Below are positions 10,735-22,483 of a stretch of DNA of 64,000 nt, one piece after another. Position 1 is the first letter of the stretch. The number at the start of each line of letters is the position of its first letter. The notes beneath the pieces are model-generated. The model was not told where the DNA came from. It was given only the letters and a program-made list of their open reading frames with translations, and ran no database searches. Origin of the DNA: Lojkania enalia. Lineage: Eukaryota > Ascomycota > Dothideomycetes > Pleosporales. The position numbers were made by a program, and so were the translations under genes. The DNA is taken from NCBI GenBank assembly GCA_010094045.1, contig ML986624.1, positions 1 through 64,000 on the forward strand, written 5' to 3'.

Positions 10735-13700
10735 TAGAAGGTCAGTTGGATGGCGGGACGGGAGACTGTGTCCTTGCTCTGGCGAAGTTGTGATTTTGAA
10801 CTCCGGAACTCCATTTGATACTCACATTTACTCGGCCGCGGGAATAAAGGTAGGATCATCCATCGCAATGGTTCACCCCTCACCTCTATGTGGCAGGTGG
10901 GGTTTCGGCTAGCACCGGTACGGATGTTCATCCTGGTATTTACTGTCGCTTCCCGGTGGATATCGACATTCACAGAGTGTCCGTACATCTGCTTAGTAGA
11001 ACAACTATGCGGAGCTCTAAAACTGCATAGACTTGTACTTTCTATCAAGGATCTTTTTTACAGTTTCATATCAAAGACACCCACTTATAGTATACCTGTA
11101 ATATGAAGGAAAAAATAGTAATAAAGAGGTATAAAAAATAACCAAAGAGAACAAATCCCCACGCTGTATCTGCTCACCCACAGCTTCGCTCACGATCACC
11201 GCCGCTTAAGGTTGTAGAGTACCCCTCTCACCAATTGTTACGCAATGCAATTAGGTAAGATTAACACGTCAGTCCCGCTGAAATGCATGCAGGAGTGGTT
11301 CCTTGTTTTCATCGTATATGCCGGGGCTCGGGCTAAGTTGGAGGATTACCTACAACAGAAATTCGCCGGTTCAATGGTTTGGTTAGCAGATCGAAGCGGT
11401 AACCAACTTTCCCACTAATCTACCGGTTATCTGCTAATGTTTAGCAGGAGTATTCGTAGTATTTGATATTAACAATCGTGTGGTTAGTAATGAGTATACC
11501 TCTGGTCCCATTTTATATGGGCTTCTAAATTCCTTTCCTCTTAATCCAACTCTCCACCAAGAAGCGAAACTCTAAAGCCCACGGTTGCAGCACACTCGCG
11601 ACCTTCCACGCTTCTCACAAGAAATACAACGTCTCCCTAGACATTGTGGTCATGATATCTTTGCAAAGCTCCTCTCGCTGTCTTTAGATAAAACCCCGCC
11701 TATATCATCCATCTAAATTTGAGTGTGAAAGATAATCCAAATTCACAACACTAAAAAAGCTTCCCTCACCATCTCATCACGTAGCTACTAGTAAGCGAGG
11801 GGAGATCAGTAGCGTCATATTATACGGTACGGCGCCGATGGATTCTTCAAATTTGATTTATCGGTGGGTACCTCGTACCTGTATATAAGTATTGGTCCTA
11901 TAATCGCCAATTTATGCTTCTACGAAGGTTCCTTTCTTTGTCGGCCTCTCATAGAATGAGATGTGAAGTGAAACTTGTTGTGTAGGTGTATTGTCAAGGC
12001 GGATGCTCGGAGAACCTATGACGGTCTAAATAGCATCGCTGTCATGTTCTACACTTCTTTCGGATACGTACCTCATATTCCTTCGCATCTTTCACCCAAA
12101 ACATCCTTCCATAATCTTGTTGACGCATATAATTTATTCACACGATGCCTGCTCTTGATACTTGGTCCCACACCTTCCGTTTCCCTGAACAAAGAATCCA
12201 TCCAACACGTTAATTTCGCACGATATTACTCTCCGTCTGATCAAACTCATATATCCGTGCTGAACACCGATTGCAAAAATAGGGAAAAAAAAAAAAGAAA
12301 GAAAAAAAGACCTACCCAAGTGGACCTTCGCCATCAGCCTGAAATCTAGCATATAATGCCTATTCACATCCTCTGGAGCTTTCCAAATCAAGTCATAATA
12401 AGCGAATTCAGGGGTATATGGGGCTCTAGGGCTAGATTGGCACAGGCCTTATTCGGAACAGGAGGCTGAAAGCGACACGGAGGCCTCGTTGCGCTATAAA
12501 TCTTTGCCAATATTGCACAAGATTTGGCGAGGACTTGTTGGAGGCACAAGATTTTGAAGGACCTGGGCTTGTTCTGTGCACGTGCGTGAAAAAGTGAATT
12601 CGAGGCCGCCATGGCCATGAAAGTAGATCTAATAGAGCTAGTGACTATCCCTTTCATATGCGTGGATTTCTGGGTTGGATTTTGAGGCTCGGCTTGTTAC
12701 ACATTGAAGCTTTCAAGCTGGTATTATGTTGGAGACGGCGGACAATCATCAGTTTAATGACTAATTAATCTTGCGAATAGTTAACGCTACTGGGGCACAC
12801 AAATACGGTCTCCACACCGCGGCAGGAAAAAAAAAAAAAAAACACATGTTTCGTACGGGCGGGGAATTAAAGCGGAAATATAGCAAAACGAATCCTGGTG
12901 GGGTGCACTGATTAGGGTGTTTGATACAGAACTGTACGTATTATATGACTCTAAGTTGATGCCCAAGGATCCTAATGCGTAGATTCGCCATACCCCTGAC
13001 ATAAACCCAAGCTATTCTCTTGAAAACTCGGTAGCAGAGTCTTTTGAGCGAAACGAAAAAAAAAATGAAACAAAGCAGATTCCAGATATCTTGTAGTCTG
13101 CGTTTATCAAGGGACCCAGTGGACTCGGTACGATATTGGGAGTGCGGAGAACATAGAATTTGCGATCGTATTTTTCATGATTGCAAGCCTGTAAATGCGA
13201 TGTGATGTTATGTTGCAGCAAGTGGTAGACTGTCTCAAATGAAGGTCTTCTATGCTCAGAAGGAATCTACGCATTGAATAAGCGGAACACAACCAAATAT
13301 AGCTCACAATGACTTGCATTGCGGGGAGGCTTAGAAAGTAACACAAATGATCAACACGTTGCATTTGTGACATACCCAGAATTTATCCGATAGAGCTAGA
13401 GAAAAGATCATACGATGCATTGTCTGCAACTGTTATTCTACGGAAATGGGAGAGAGCCAGTGACGCAACGCCCGCTAAGTGGCCCGAGGCTGTTTATATA
13501 TCTCATCGGGTTCTGTGCCAGGCTAATGAAAGTAAATACAATTATAGCGGAATGGTAAGGTTTCCCTGAGATAGGGTGAGCATAAATGGTAAATCCGAAT
13601 GCACGGGCGCCGAATGAAATATGAAACTATTTGCTGTGAGTGAAAGTAATTCCTAAATTCTGTTATCACGGGGAAGCTCAATTAGCAACACATCCCGCAT

Positions 13701-16700
13701 CTTTGTGCTTGCAGTATTTGTAATTACGTCCCCAAGGATATGAATCCCGAACTTAGGCAACTAAGACCTCGATTGATTGCATCGGGCAGAGTCCTAACAA
13801 AAATCGTGGATGACTCCGAGTTTCCTGTAGAACCATGCGAGTGCTTGCATCTTTCACCCGATTACTTTTTGTCAGATTTCATGACTAAGATTTGTCGCGT
13901 ATCAGGGAGCATCAATTGCTGAGGCAAATATTGATGTATTGAAGGAGGGTAAGTGGCCTGCTTCGGCAGAAGCTGGCGATGGCGAGACTATATAGGCCTG
14001 AAAACAGACCAACTATAATAGGATAGTAGAAACATGTGACAAGATTTGACATTCCAATGTTGTAGATGTTAGCCAGAGGATCCTACTAATCCAAGGACAA
14101 GAGTATTGATCTCATGATTGAAGGCGGTGGGGGCCGTAAGTCTATGACGATGTGTCTGTAAGCGGTATGAACTACTGTATAAATGCCAGCGCATGAGTCC
14201 TCAGTGTAGTGATACTGCGATGAGAGGCGAATCTTGTCTCAGGGAGGGAGATGAGGAACTGAACTGCTTGATTGAAGATGGCCAGCGGGCCATATTTATG
14301 TACATGGAAAAGGGGTATATCAGCTGATATCCAGCGTGATATCCAGCGTGATATTTCACTTTTCATGTCCGCGGGAGCTAGATGTCCCTAGTTAGGTAGA
14401 TTCTTGGAGCCAACCGTATAGTAAGTGCTGAATCAATTGTATCGGCCCCCCCCCCCCCCCCCAAAAAAAAAAAAATATCCCCGGTCAAGTCTGCATCTGC
14501 AATTAAATTGGCTTCATCCTGTCCCTAGTTTAGAGGCTGTGCATATTTATACGGTTGCGGTCCGTCAAAAATGGTAATCTTCTAGATTATTCATGGAATG
14601 CGTGGAAGTATCTCCTCTTTCGTGCCACTTGTCGGTGAAATCCAACGTCATAGAGGCTGAAGCTGGTAGCGTTCAGGTGATAGTAGGCAAATTGCATTCG
14701 CGCCATCCAATACGGCACCGGTAATACCGGTGGAAAGAAGGATTGTAATATTGAGAATGTGAGCCCCGAGACACTGTGCCTTAGGGATAGTAAACAGAGG
14801 TATGAGGTATTCCGCGGCATAGCGTCTATTTGTGGTCACTCGTTTGTTACCCACGGTTAAGGTAATACTGTTTATCTCGTGACTTGAGTTATTTTCTCTC
14901 CATGTTGATGAACAATTTGCGTGTAGCTATGAAAGCGGTAGTCGCGGTTGGGGATAGTCCGGCAAATGTTTCCTCGAGTTTTAGGTGTATTCCGGTTTTT
15001 TTTTTTTTTTTAGGGTCATTACAGGCTTAGAGGAACTAAGAGCCGCTACAGAGTGTTGCCTTGTGGGCGTTCCGTATGACTTGTTGGTCGCAAGCGGGAC
15101 AAAGAGGGGGCCCGGAATAAGACGTATTGACGACGCCATCGGGCCTACGAGTATTAGTATAGAGAGCATTTTCGAGATATACGAGGCAACCGAAGGCTCC
15201 TATTGCCCCGAGAAAATGTGCCCTAGGAAGGCATTAAGAGCGTCCGTGCAAGTTGTAAGATCCGATGGGGCATCGCTCGAGAGCGACACTAGGAACTAGC
15301 CCCGGGTTTCAAGGAACCATTAAACTATAAGATGACTGTAAGGGGTGCTCCGTAGCCAGAGGTAAAATCCAGTAACTGCTGAGAGCTATGTTGTTGAGGC
15401 AAACGGCATGAGAAGCTACGCTGAGGCCTATGAGGCGCGTGATCGTGCGGTATTGGAAAGTCAGAAAGGTACACTGATTTGGACTAGCGTGTTTCCATAA
15501 TAGCAGCCTGATTTGCGGCGAAGCCTGTGGGTACAGTATGTCGTGAGGCGAGGAGCTTGCTGCCAGTGTGTCGTGAGCCCCGAGTTGGAGCCTCGATGCC
15601 AATCCAGCTGCTTATAGTCCCGAGCGTTTGTGGCGCTGCCTCCTTCTCTACTCTCTTGGGCCTTGCGTCGTTCCGATCTTTCACCTCCGTCACCATTCTT
15701 GCCTCATTGCAATCACCAATCATGAGCAAATGTGAACGATCTCATAGAAACCCTTGTTTAAGCGAGCTGTGAGGACCGCAGAGCTGCTGCAGCTCCTAGA
15801 GAAGCAGGAAGCTTAAACCTCCAACACCGACACATTCGCTTCAAATTCTACGCCTTTCATGCGATGCTCCTTCACAATTCTCGTGCTTGTCAGTTCGTGG
15901 GTTTTGCTGTAGGTGCTTATTCAATAGATGTATACCCTCCCATATTAGGGATCCTTCGGAGCACTTACAGGACTTCGCAATAAAACATCTTGGACTGCCT
16001 TCCAATGGTAGAGCCCGAGGGCGATTATAGCACATAGTGGAGTCACACGTTCAAAGATCGCCTTGTATGATGAGCTCTTGTAGTAAACGCTGTCGATACG
16101 GGAGATCCGCATTTCGGTGTACACAGGATTGCCTAAATTTAGGCTGCTCGCACGCTTGCGATTCGTCATTCTCAGTCCGGATTGGCATCTCACCCTCCCA
16201 TCCTGTAGTCCCTGACACCCTTCGTCCTACCCAGCCTTGCGCAAATGCCCCTGCTCTGGTCCCTCCGATTTGTAGCCGAATCGCATTCGCTTGTTCCTGG
16301 CACTTACACACTTTCACCTACATGCAACCGCAGCTCAGAGCGGTACGACCTAATAGACAAGATTAAGCAGACGAATACCTAGTTGACACTACGCTTTTAG
16401 GGAATGATAGTTTTGAAACCTAATCTAACTTCTAGGCTTCCTGGTCGATATCTCCTGCCCATCTAAAATTGAAGTGACGCATACATGGGCAACATTCCCT
16501 CTCAGGTCAAGAACATACAAGGCACATCATGTCTTGTACCTCCATGGTATGGCCCAGCACAGATCATGAGCCATGTGCTGCCCCTGTCCTTTCCTGCACC
16601 ACCGGGTCCGTTCAGAGGCGAAATAAGCAGTTAAGAGAGGCACAGCCCATTGAGGCTTACTCTATTCTTCTCCTGCTGTCTGTATTCGCGCAGCATCCGT

Positions 16701-16780
16701 GCTTAGTGAGCTCGGAGGGTAGCATCCTTCAGGACGGTGGGAGATATCTCTCCATGTACAGCATGAGGTAGACATAGCGT
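10735..16780. other. about 6 kb gene desert
   Basis: AT-rich sequence with frequent stops in all frames. Open stretches stay below about 175 codons, mostly lack an ATG in good context, and are usually mirrored by an equally open antisense frame. Homopolymer tracts occur at 14446-14475 (C17 followed by A13) and 14997-15011 (T15). A small direct repeat of GATATCCAGCGT lies near 14325-14350. I find no transposase, reverse transcriptase, tRNA or spliced gene. It may hold heavily decayed mobile elements, but nothing allows a family name. Confidence 0.5.
14446..14475. repeat. adjoining C17 and A13 homopolymers
   Basis: Seventeen C followed directly by thirteen A. Similar paired tracts occur at 7223-7250 and 42131-42176. 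Confidence 0.9.
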
Positions 16781-16788
16781 AGCTAGTG

Positions 16789-16796
16789 TATAAAAG
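16789..16796 (+). promoter_or_regulatory. TATA box of the laccase gene
   Basis: TATAAAAG, 84 bp upstream of the laccase ATG at 16873. It is a strong match to the core TATA consensus in the right orientation and distance. A TATA-type promoter suits an inducible secreted enzyme; this last point is inference. Confidence 0.6.
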
Positions 16797-16872
16797 CCTT
16801 GCCTATGCACCTCTCAAGCCATCATCATCGGACAGCACTTTCAGCTTTCTATTCTCCTTCAGTTCATTTAAC

Positions 16873-18885
16873 ATGGCCTCACTCAGTCATTCTTTGGTTT
16901 CCATCTTTGCTCTTCTTGGGGTTGCTCCTCTTTCTTCCGCTCTTTCTGTTCCGCTTAAGAAGACTACTTTCATTCCCAGGCAAGCTACTCCGGGATTCTC
17001 CGGATGTGAATATCCGGCTGGGTGGAAGAGTTGCAATACTAAAGACAGACGAGACTGTTGGGTCATCGACGACAATGGTTTCGAATACAACATCACTACA
17101 GATTACGAGGACTTTGTTCCCGAAGGTATGGCTTCGGTGTTACCAAAACTGCCCTTAGGCTAAGTTTATAATAATAGGCACGACAAGAAATTACGATCTG
17201 ACTCTCACTGAGAAACCTTGGAATGCCGATGGCACAGTGAAACCGTTAGCAAAGCTCATAAACGGAAAATTCCCAGGAGAGCTAATTGAAGCCTGCTGGG
17301 GAGACACCGTGCTCATCAATATAAAAAACCAGCTACCAACGAACGGAACGACTATGCATTGGCATGGCATACGCCAGTTGCATACTGTCCAAATGGACGG
17401 GGTCAATGGCATCACTCAATGCCCGGTCGCTGAAGGAGATACATATCAGTACAAATTTAAGATTATGCAGTATGGTACGTCGTGGTATCACAGCCACTAC
17501 AGTGCGCAGTATTCCGACGGCGTCGCCGGTCCCATGCTTATCCATGGTCCCAACAGCGACAACTGGGACGAAGAATGGGAACCCATTATGGTCACTGACT
17601 GGCTTCACAACACTGCATTTGAAGAATACCACAAGGAACACTTCGGTAATGGCAAACTGCCTCAGGCTGACTCTATACTACTAAATGGCAAGGGCCGGTT
17701 CAACGGCAAGGGCGAATATTATATAAACAAATTCGAGGCCGGAAAAAAATATCTTATTCGGATTATTAACGCATCCACCTCTTTACATTTCCACTTCTCG
17801 ATCGATGGTCATAAATTCAAGGTTATATCAACAGATTTTGTACCTATCAAGCCTTACGAGACCAACTCTCTCTCTGTTGGTATTGGTCAAAGATACAATG
17901 TTATTGTTGAGGCAAAGCCAGAGACTCCTTCGTCCAACGGAAAATACTGGATTCGTACTGAATACACCGGGGGTACCTGCAATGGAGGTCAAGTACGAGG
18001 AGCGCCTCTTGGTGACGCGGATCCTGCTCGAGACAACCAGCGAGTCGGCATCATTAGCTATATGGACGCAACCGGAACTGATAACCCAACATCTACCAGG
18101 ACTCAAGTAGAGCCTGATTGCCTGGATGAGCCTTTTGATAAACTAGAACCTATCGTTAAGTGGAGTGTCTCTGCACCACAGAATGATATCAAAGGAGCTG
18201 TTTTTGAGGCTGGGCTAGACTTTAAGGATAAACGTATGCAGAGGATGGGTGTTAATCATTGGACCATCACTGATACGGCCATGTGGCTCAACCCATCCAG
18301 TCCGACCATTTTGAATCTCGCTAATACCACTTGGGATCCTGAATATGCTGTTGTCGACTGTAAGTCATTGCTTTAATTACGCTCGCGAAAGATCAAACTA
18401 ACAATATGCTAGATAATTATGATGACGGCGACAACATGGTATATATGGTCATTACATCTGGAAATCACTCAACTAGGTCTAATAAACTTGCTACTGACCA
18501 TCCAATCCACCTTCACGGTCACGACTTCGCCGTCATCGGTCAGAAAGCTAACGAGCTCTATGACCCTCAGCGCACCCCTTTAACCTTCAAACTTAATAAT
18601 CCACCCCGCCGCGACACTGCTATGCTTCCTCGTGGCGGCTATCTGGCTATTGCGTTCAAGCCAGACAACCCTGGTATCTGGGCATTGCACTGCCATATTG
18701 CCTGGCACGCCGGCTCCGGCCTTGCCTTGCAAATCATGGAACGCCACACTGAAATTGCCCGTGCTAACGGCGACTCTAGTGGCGCTTTCACCACAATTCG
18801 TGAAGGATGCCAGAAGTGGGATAAATGGCTTCTCAAGAATCCCCATAAATTCAACGAGACCATGCGCGATGACTCTGGCATCTAA
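16873..18885 (+). CDS. laccase (ascomycete multicopper oxidase)
   Basis: Three exons, 16873-17125, 17178-18359 and 18413-18885, with introns of 52 and 53 nt, giving 635 aa. The signal peptide is MASLSHSLVSIFALLGVAPL and a short pro-region follows. All four laccase copper signatures are present: HWHGIRQ (near residue 145), GTSWYHSHYSAQYSDG, HPIHLHGHDF, and HCHIAWHAGSGLAL (near 570), the last with the type-1 Cys. The protein ends in DSGI, the ascomycete C-terminal plug known from structures to enter the trinuclear-site channel and be processed. Several N-glycosylation sites occur (NITT, NGTT, NAST, NHST). It is secreted and oxidises phenols with O2, in lignin or humus turnover, pigment formation or detoxification. 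It stands alone in the desert, so the substrate cannot be inferred from context. Confidence 0.95.
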
Positions 18886-20399
18886 ATATTCAATTCTCAA
18901 AATCTTGTTTGGAGATACTTCAGCGGTTCAGTCTTTTATCTGCGGAATTTAAGAGTCCAGATAGACGCATTCTAGTTTTATCAGGAAGGTCGCATTTCGG
19001 CATATTCTTCGAGTTTGGTCTTTACAGCCAATATCTTTTTTCTCTGTGGTTTCTAGGGGGAGCTTAAGGTAATTCCTCGGGGTATATTTACAGCATCTTC
19101 TCTTAGATTTCTTGATCATCTTGTAAAGTGCTTTAGATCTATATCAATTTAGCAAGTTTCGATGTTGTTGCTCAACCACTTCTCATCCGGATCTACTAAA
19201 GTAGCATCCTCCTAATCGTGCACCATCAGCGAGCTGGCGGGCCGCCCTGCAATAGCGATTATGCCCTTACTACACAACCCGTACCTTGGTGTAACCCGAA
19301 AACTGGGTCCACACTCTTGCCGAGCCCAGCTGAGAAACACCATGCGAGATCTCTGGTAGGGGCAAGCCCACCCTTAGCAAGTGTTGTAGAATTGTTCAGC
19401 TAAATTTGAACGCGGCTAGCTACCATGCTTGGAGTGCATGACGCTGGATCACTTCAGCGGCATTCTTTTAGTCGCCATATTTAGGAATAAAGCAAGCTTT
19501 CCGAACACAAAAAGCTAGCTTCGTAGTCACTTTGTCCTTAGACCTCGATGTTTTGCCCTCCTTCAATTTGCCTCTTTTAACGCTCCAAGATTCGTGATCG
19601 AAATTTCGATACAAAGAGGGGTTTAGGTGCAGTGTGTTTAACAGTTAAGCTACGGAATCCAGGAGTCTAATTGTGTGGGCACTAACTACCGCTGTTTTTG
19701 GCTAGTACGTAATTATGATTTAGCTATTCCCGCTCAAACTTGTTTCCTGAGGCCTGTTTAGCCAAGCTCATGGAAACACAGCAATTAGCCCTGCAACTTT
19801 CTTCACTTCGGCTGCCGTGATTGAGGTTGGCCTCTGTGAGACTCCGTCAAAAAGTACACTGAGTTCGAATTTGAATCAGACCAGTGCAGCCAAGCACTTG
19901 GCCTTTGTGTACAACACAGCTTACGGGAATATCATATTTGCAGTGACGGCGGTTAGGGATGGAACGAAATTATACTTCCGTCTCGAGGCACTAGCGAGAA
20001 ATTGCTGAGTTGCAGTTAAGACGGAAGGGTAGATAAAGGATAGCTTAATGAGATTATAGGAGCCATAATAAGAAAGGCATGCTCTATAACCACTTCCTCT
20101 TTGTTCGACCGAGTCTTGGGCAGTAGAGTTCAGCTCGTTTGGTGAATAATAGCTTATTTTATGCTGCGAACCATAGGCTTAATACTCTCCCCTCGTAATA
20201 CGAACGGACATGTTGATTCCTCGTATGATGCTGGGAATAGCTTGTGAACTCAAAATAGACGATGGTGTTACAAACGGGATATGTGACTGAGCAGCCGGTA
20301 CAACCAAGGATCTCATCATCTATGATACTGTCTACAACTATAAAAGTCGAAGCTAACAATTGAAGCCTAAAAATATAAACAACACCCATCAGGGTTCTT
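18886..20399. other. spacer with possible gene remnants
   Basis: AT-rich. Two short open stretches (19218-19403, and 19817-20008 from a TTG) have a coding-like texture but no recognised domain. They may be the extracellular part of the broken membrane-protein gene that follows at 20400-20822. No promoter or repeat is supported. Confidence 0.35.
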
Positions 20400-20435
20400 C
20401 GTCTAACCGCTGTCGGCTTAACTATCCTACAATTC

Positions 20436-20822
20436 GCGTTCGGCTACATCTACCACGTCCTTTACAGAATGTATGAACGCCCCACGATTCTTGGCCGTAT
20501 ACACCTCTGCCTTGGCCCCTTTATCATCGCTGTACACGCCGTTAATAGCTTCCTTGGCTTTGATTTCTCCAGTAGAAGCTACCATAATACTATATACGGT
20601 ATAGTTATAGCTGTAGTTTTCATGGGCTACCTCAGCGTGTTGTTTTAGGTGCAAAAGCAGAAGGAAGGGAAGGCGGGGCAGAGAAAGCTGAAGCAGGACA
20701 AGGCATACGAAGGATTTAAGCATCAGGACGAGGAGATGTGCGGAGTGCAGCTAGAAGAGATTTCTAGGAATGATCCACCGGTCTATGATGAGAGACCTGC
20801 GCAGCCGACAGTTGTAGTGTGA
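20436..20822 (+). pseudogene. remnant of a single-pass membrane protein gene
   Basis: On the plus strand three pieces follow in the order seen in fungal cell-surface proteins with a Ser/Thr-rich stem. First, from about 20436, an S/T-rich stretch (SATSTTSFTE, TSALAPLSSLYTPL). Then, after a shift of frame near 20575, a hydrophobic segment (GIVIAVVFMGYLSVLF, about 20597-20644) ends in an in-frame TAG. Beyond that TAG, in the same frame, comes a charged tail of about 57 residues rich in K, E and Q, ending PPVYDERPAQPTVVV and a TGA near 20822. A frameshift plus a nonsense codon within 100 bp suggest decay. The minus strand also has an open frame of 98 codons (20723-20427), which I take as the antisense shadow. 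No named family; the identification rests on architecture alone. Confidence 0.35.
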
Positions 20823-21149
20823 TAGAGATGCGGATGTGTTTGAATATCTTTGAATGGTCCATTTACTGTTCTGGACCCGCTGGTATATCTGGGTCGAATT
20901 CGACATCAGACCAAATTATTCCAATTTTTTGAGTAAGAAATGCAGGCTTCAAGGTTCCCCGCTCCCCTCTTTTACATTCCAACCAATGGTGTCACAGAAA
21001 CCTCCGACTCTCGATATGTCACCGCCAAGACCCTCAGATATGTTTCAACAACCTCACCTTCGCCCTTAGTCACATTCACTTCTAACTAAACCAATCCATA
21101 CATTCCAACTTACTAATTCATCCGTAACTTGGCAATCTAGGTATTCAAG

Positions 21150-22064
21150 ATGTCCTCATCGTTAGCAACTCCGCCGAGTGAGGAACAGCGGAACGGGAGG
21201 GGCAGAGGCAAGCCTCGCGTCTCCGCCGAACACACGCTGAATAGGGTACGGGAGAACCAGCGACGGCATCGCGCGAGGCGCAAGGATTATATTGCGACTT
21301 TGGAAGAGAAGCTTAAAGAGACAGAGAAACTGCTACAAGAAGCGCGGGCTGAGCTTGAGGTTCTAAGGGCGGAGAAAGCTGCATGTCCGTTCGAGTCGCT
21401 GGAATTCGGGATTGAGAATAGCGACGGAATGTCAGGAGGGGGGTCAATAGCGGATATAGATACTGGGGTGGACGTAAGCGGAAGTGAGAATCTGGATGTA
21501 CAGGGCTCGGATTCGAATACGCTGGCGACACCGACAGTAACGCAAGCCGCACTTCCGCCATCCCACCTAGCTTTCCAGATTCCCATAGCTCCGACCTATC
21601 CGCCGCCCCCCCAAAACTTCGATTTCCCTGAAGCGATCGAAATAGATCAGCCTTTCCACCCCACGGATTCAACGAAGGACAACCTCACCATATCCTCATC
21701 ATCATCAGCAGCAGCCCTCGCCTTCGATCTTTCTACTCTCTCTATGCGACGCCTTCAATCCATAGGCCCGCCACCCTGCCATCACGACGAACCCTCCTCC
21801 CCTTCCCCTACCCCATTGCCCACGCTCTCCTCTCCTGAATGCACAACATGCGCTACTCGTCCGCCGCCCTCCTCAACCGAAAGCACAACGCTCTGCAGTC
21901 AAGCTTACGTCCTGATATCGGAGCACAACTTCAAGGGTGTGGACGCGGCGACGATCCGGATGTGGTTATTCCAGGGTTTCCGGCGCGCGAGGAGGGAGGG
22001 GGAGGGGTGTAGGGTGGAGAATGGTGTGTTAATGAGTTTGTTGGATTTTATTAGTGGAGTGTGA
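21150..22064 (+). CDS. bZIP transcription factor, fungal
   Basis: A single exon with ATG at 21150, 304 aa. The basic region and zipper lie at about residues 28-72: NRVRENQRRHRARRKDYI supplies the N-x7-R DNA-contact pattern in the RENQRRxRARRK form common in Pezizomycotina, followed by leucine heptads through LEEKLKETEKLL and LEVLRAEK. The middle is acidic, then Pro/Ser-rich and probably disordered. The last 55 residues form a conserved-looking domain, from CSQAYVLISEHNFKG to CRVENGVLMSLLDFI, which I recall from uncharacterised fungal bZIPs. It acts in the nucleus; target genes are unknown. It converges on STI1 with about 420 bp between stops, which holds no further gene. Confidence 0.9.
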   Translation: MSSSLATPPSEEQRNGRGRGKPRVSAEHTLNRVRENQRRHRARRKDYIATLEEKLKETEKLLQEARAELEVLRAEKAACPFESLEFGIENSDGMSGGGSIADIDTGVDVSGSENLDVQGSDSNTLATPTVTQAALPPSHLAFQIPIAPTYPPPPQNFDFPEAIEIDQPFHPTDSTKDNLTISSSSSAAALAFDLSTLSMRRLQSIGPPPCHHDEPSSPSPTPLPTLSSPECTTCATRPPPSSTESTTLCSQAYVLISEHNFKGVDAATIRMWLFQGFRRARREGEGCRVENGVLMSLLDFISGV

Positions 22065-22483
22065 GATTCTAATGGTGATTTCCTTCTCTATTGTAAGGGG
22101 TAATATAAGGCTGGAATGGGTGAGGAATAGATATGGGTAGTTGTAAGAAGGGTCGGCATAAGAGTATCAATTCGATTTATCCTATCTTGGAGTTTGTTGA
22201 ATATACCGATAGGCTGAGGAGCCGAGGTCATCTCAATGAAAGAATCTGAATTCTCGGCCGGAGTTAGTGCAGATCGTGGCAAGTGATGAGAGGACGATAT
22301 TGGGAACAAGTTGATTTAACTACTTAGACGCTATGCATGAAATCATTAGACACCCGAACACCGTATAGATTAGCCATTAAGCCATATGACGATTGTCAAC
22401 TCATTGCTTGGACAAATCTTCGGATATTATTTAATCCCCATGAGCAGCGTTTCTCTCAGCAGGTGTGTAATAGGTACACCAGC

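Noticed and set aside
14985..15299. 104-codon plus-strand ORF with a loosely ureohydrolase-like phrase (GVPYDLLVASGTKRGPGIRR)
   Set aside because: The match is too short and lacks the metal-binding motifs. The frame starts in a T15 homopolymer and the antisense frames are also open.
20427..20723. 98-codon minus-strand ORF with a hydrophobic start
   Set aside because: Its hydrophobic part is antisense to the basic K/Q/E tail of the plus-strand remnant and its body is antisense to the S/T-rich stretch. No upstream promoter or homologue is recognisable.
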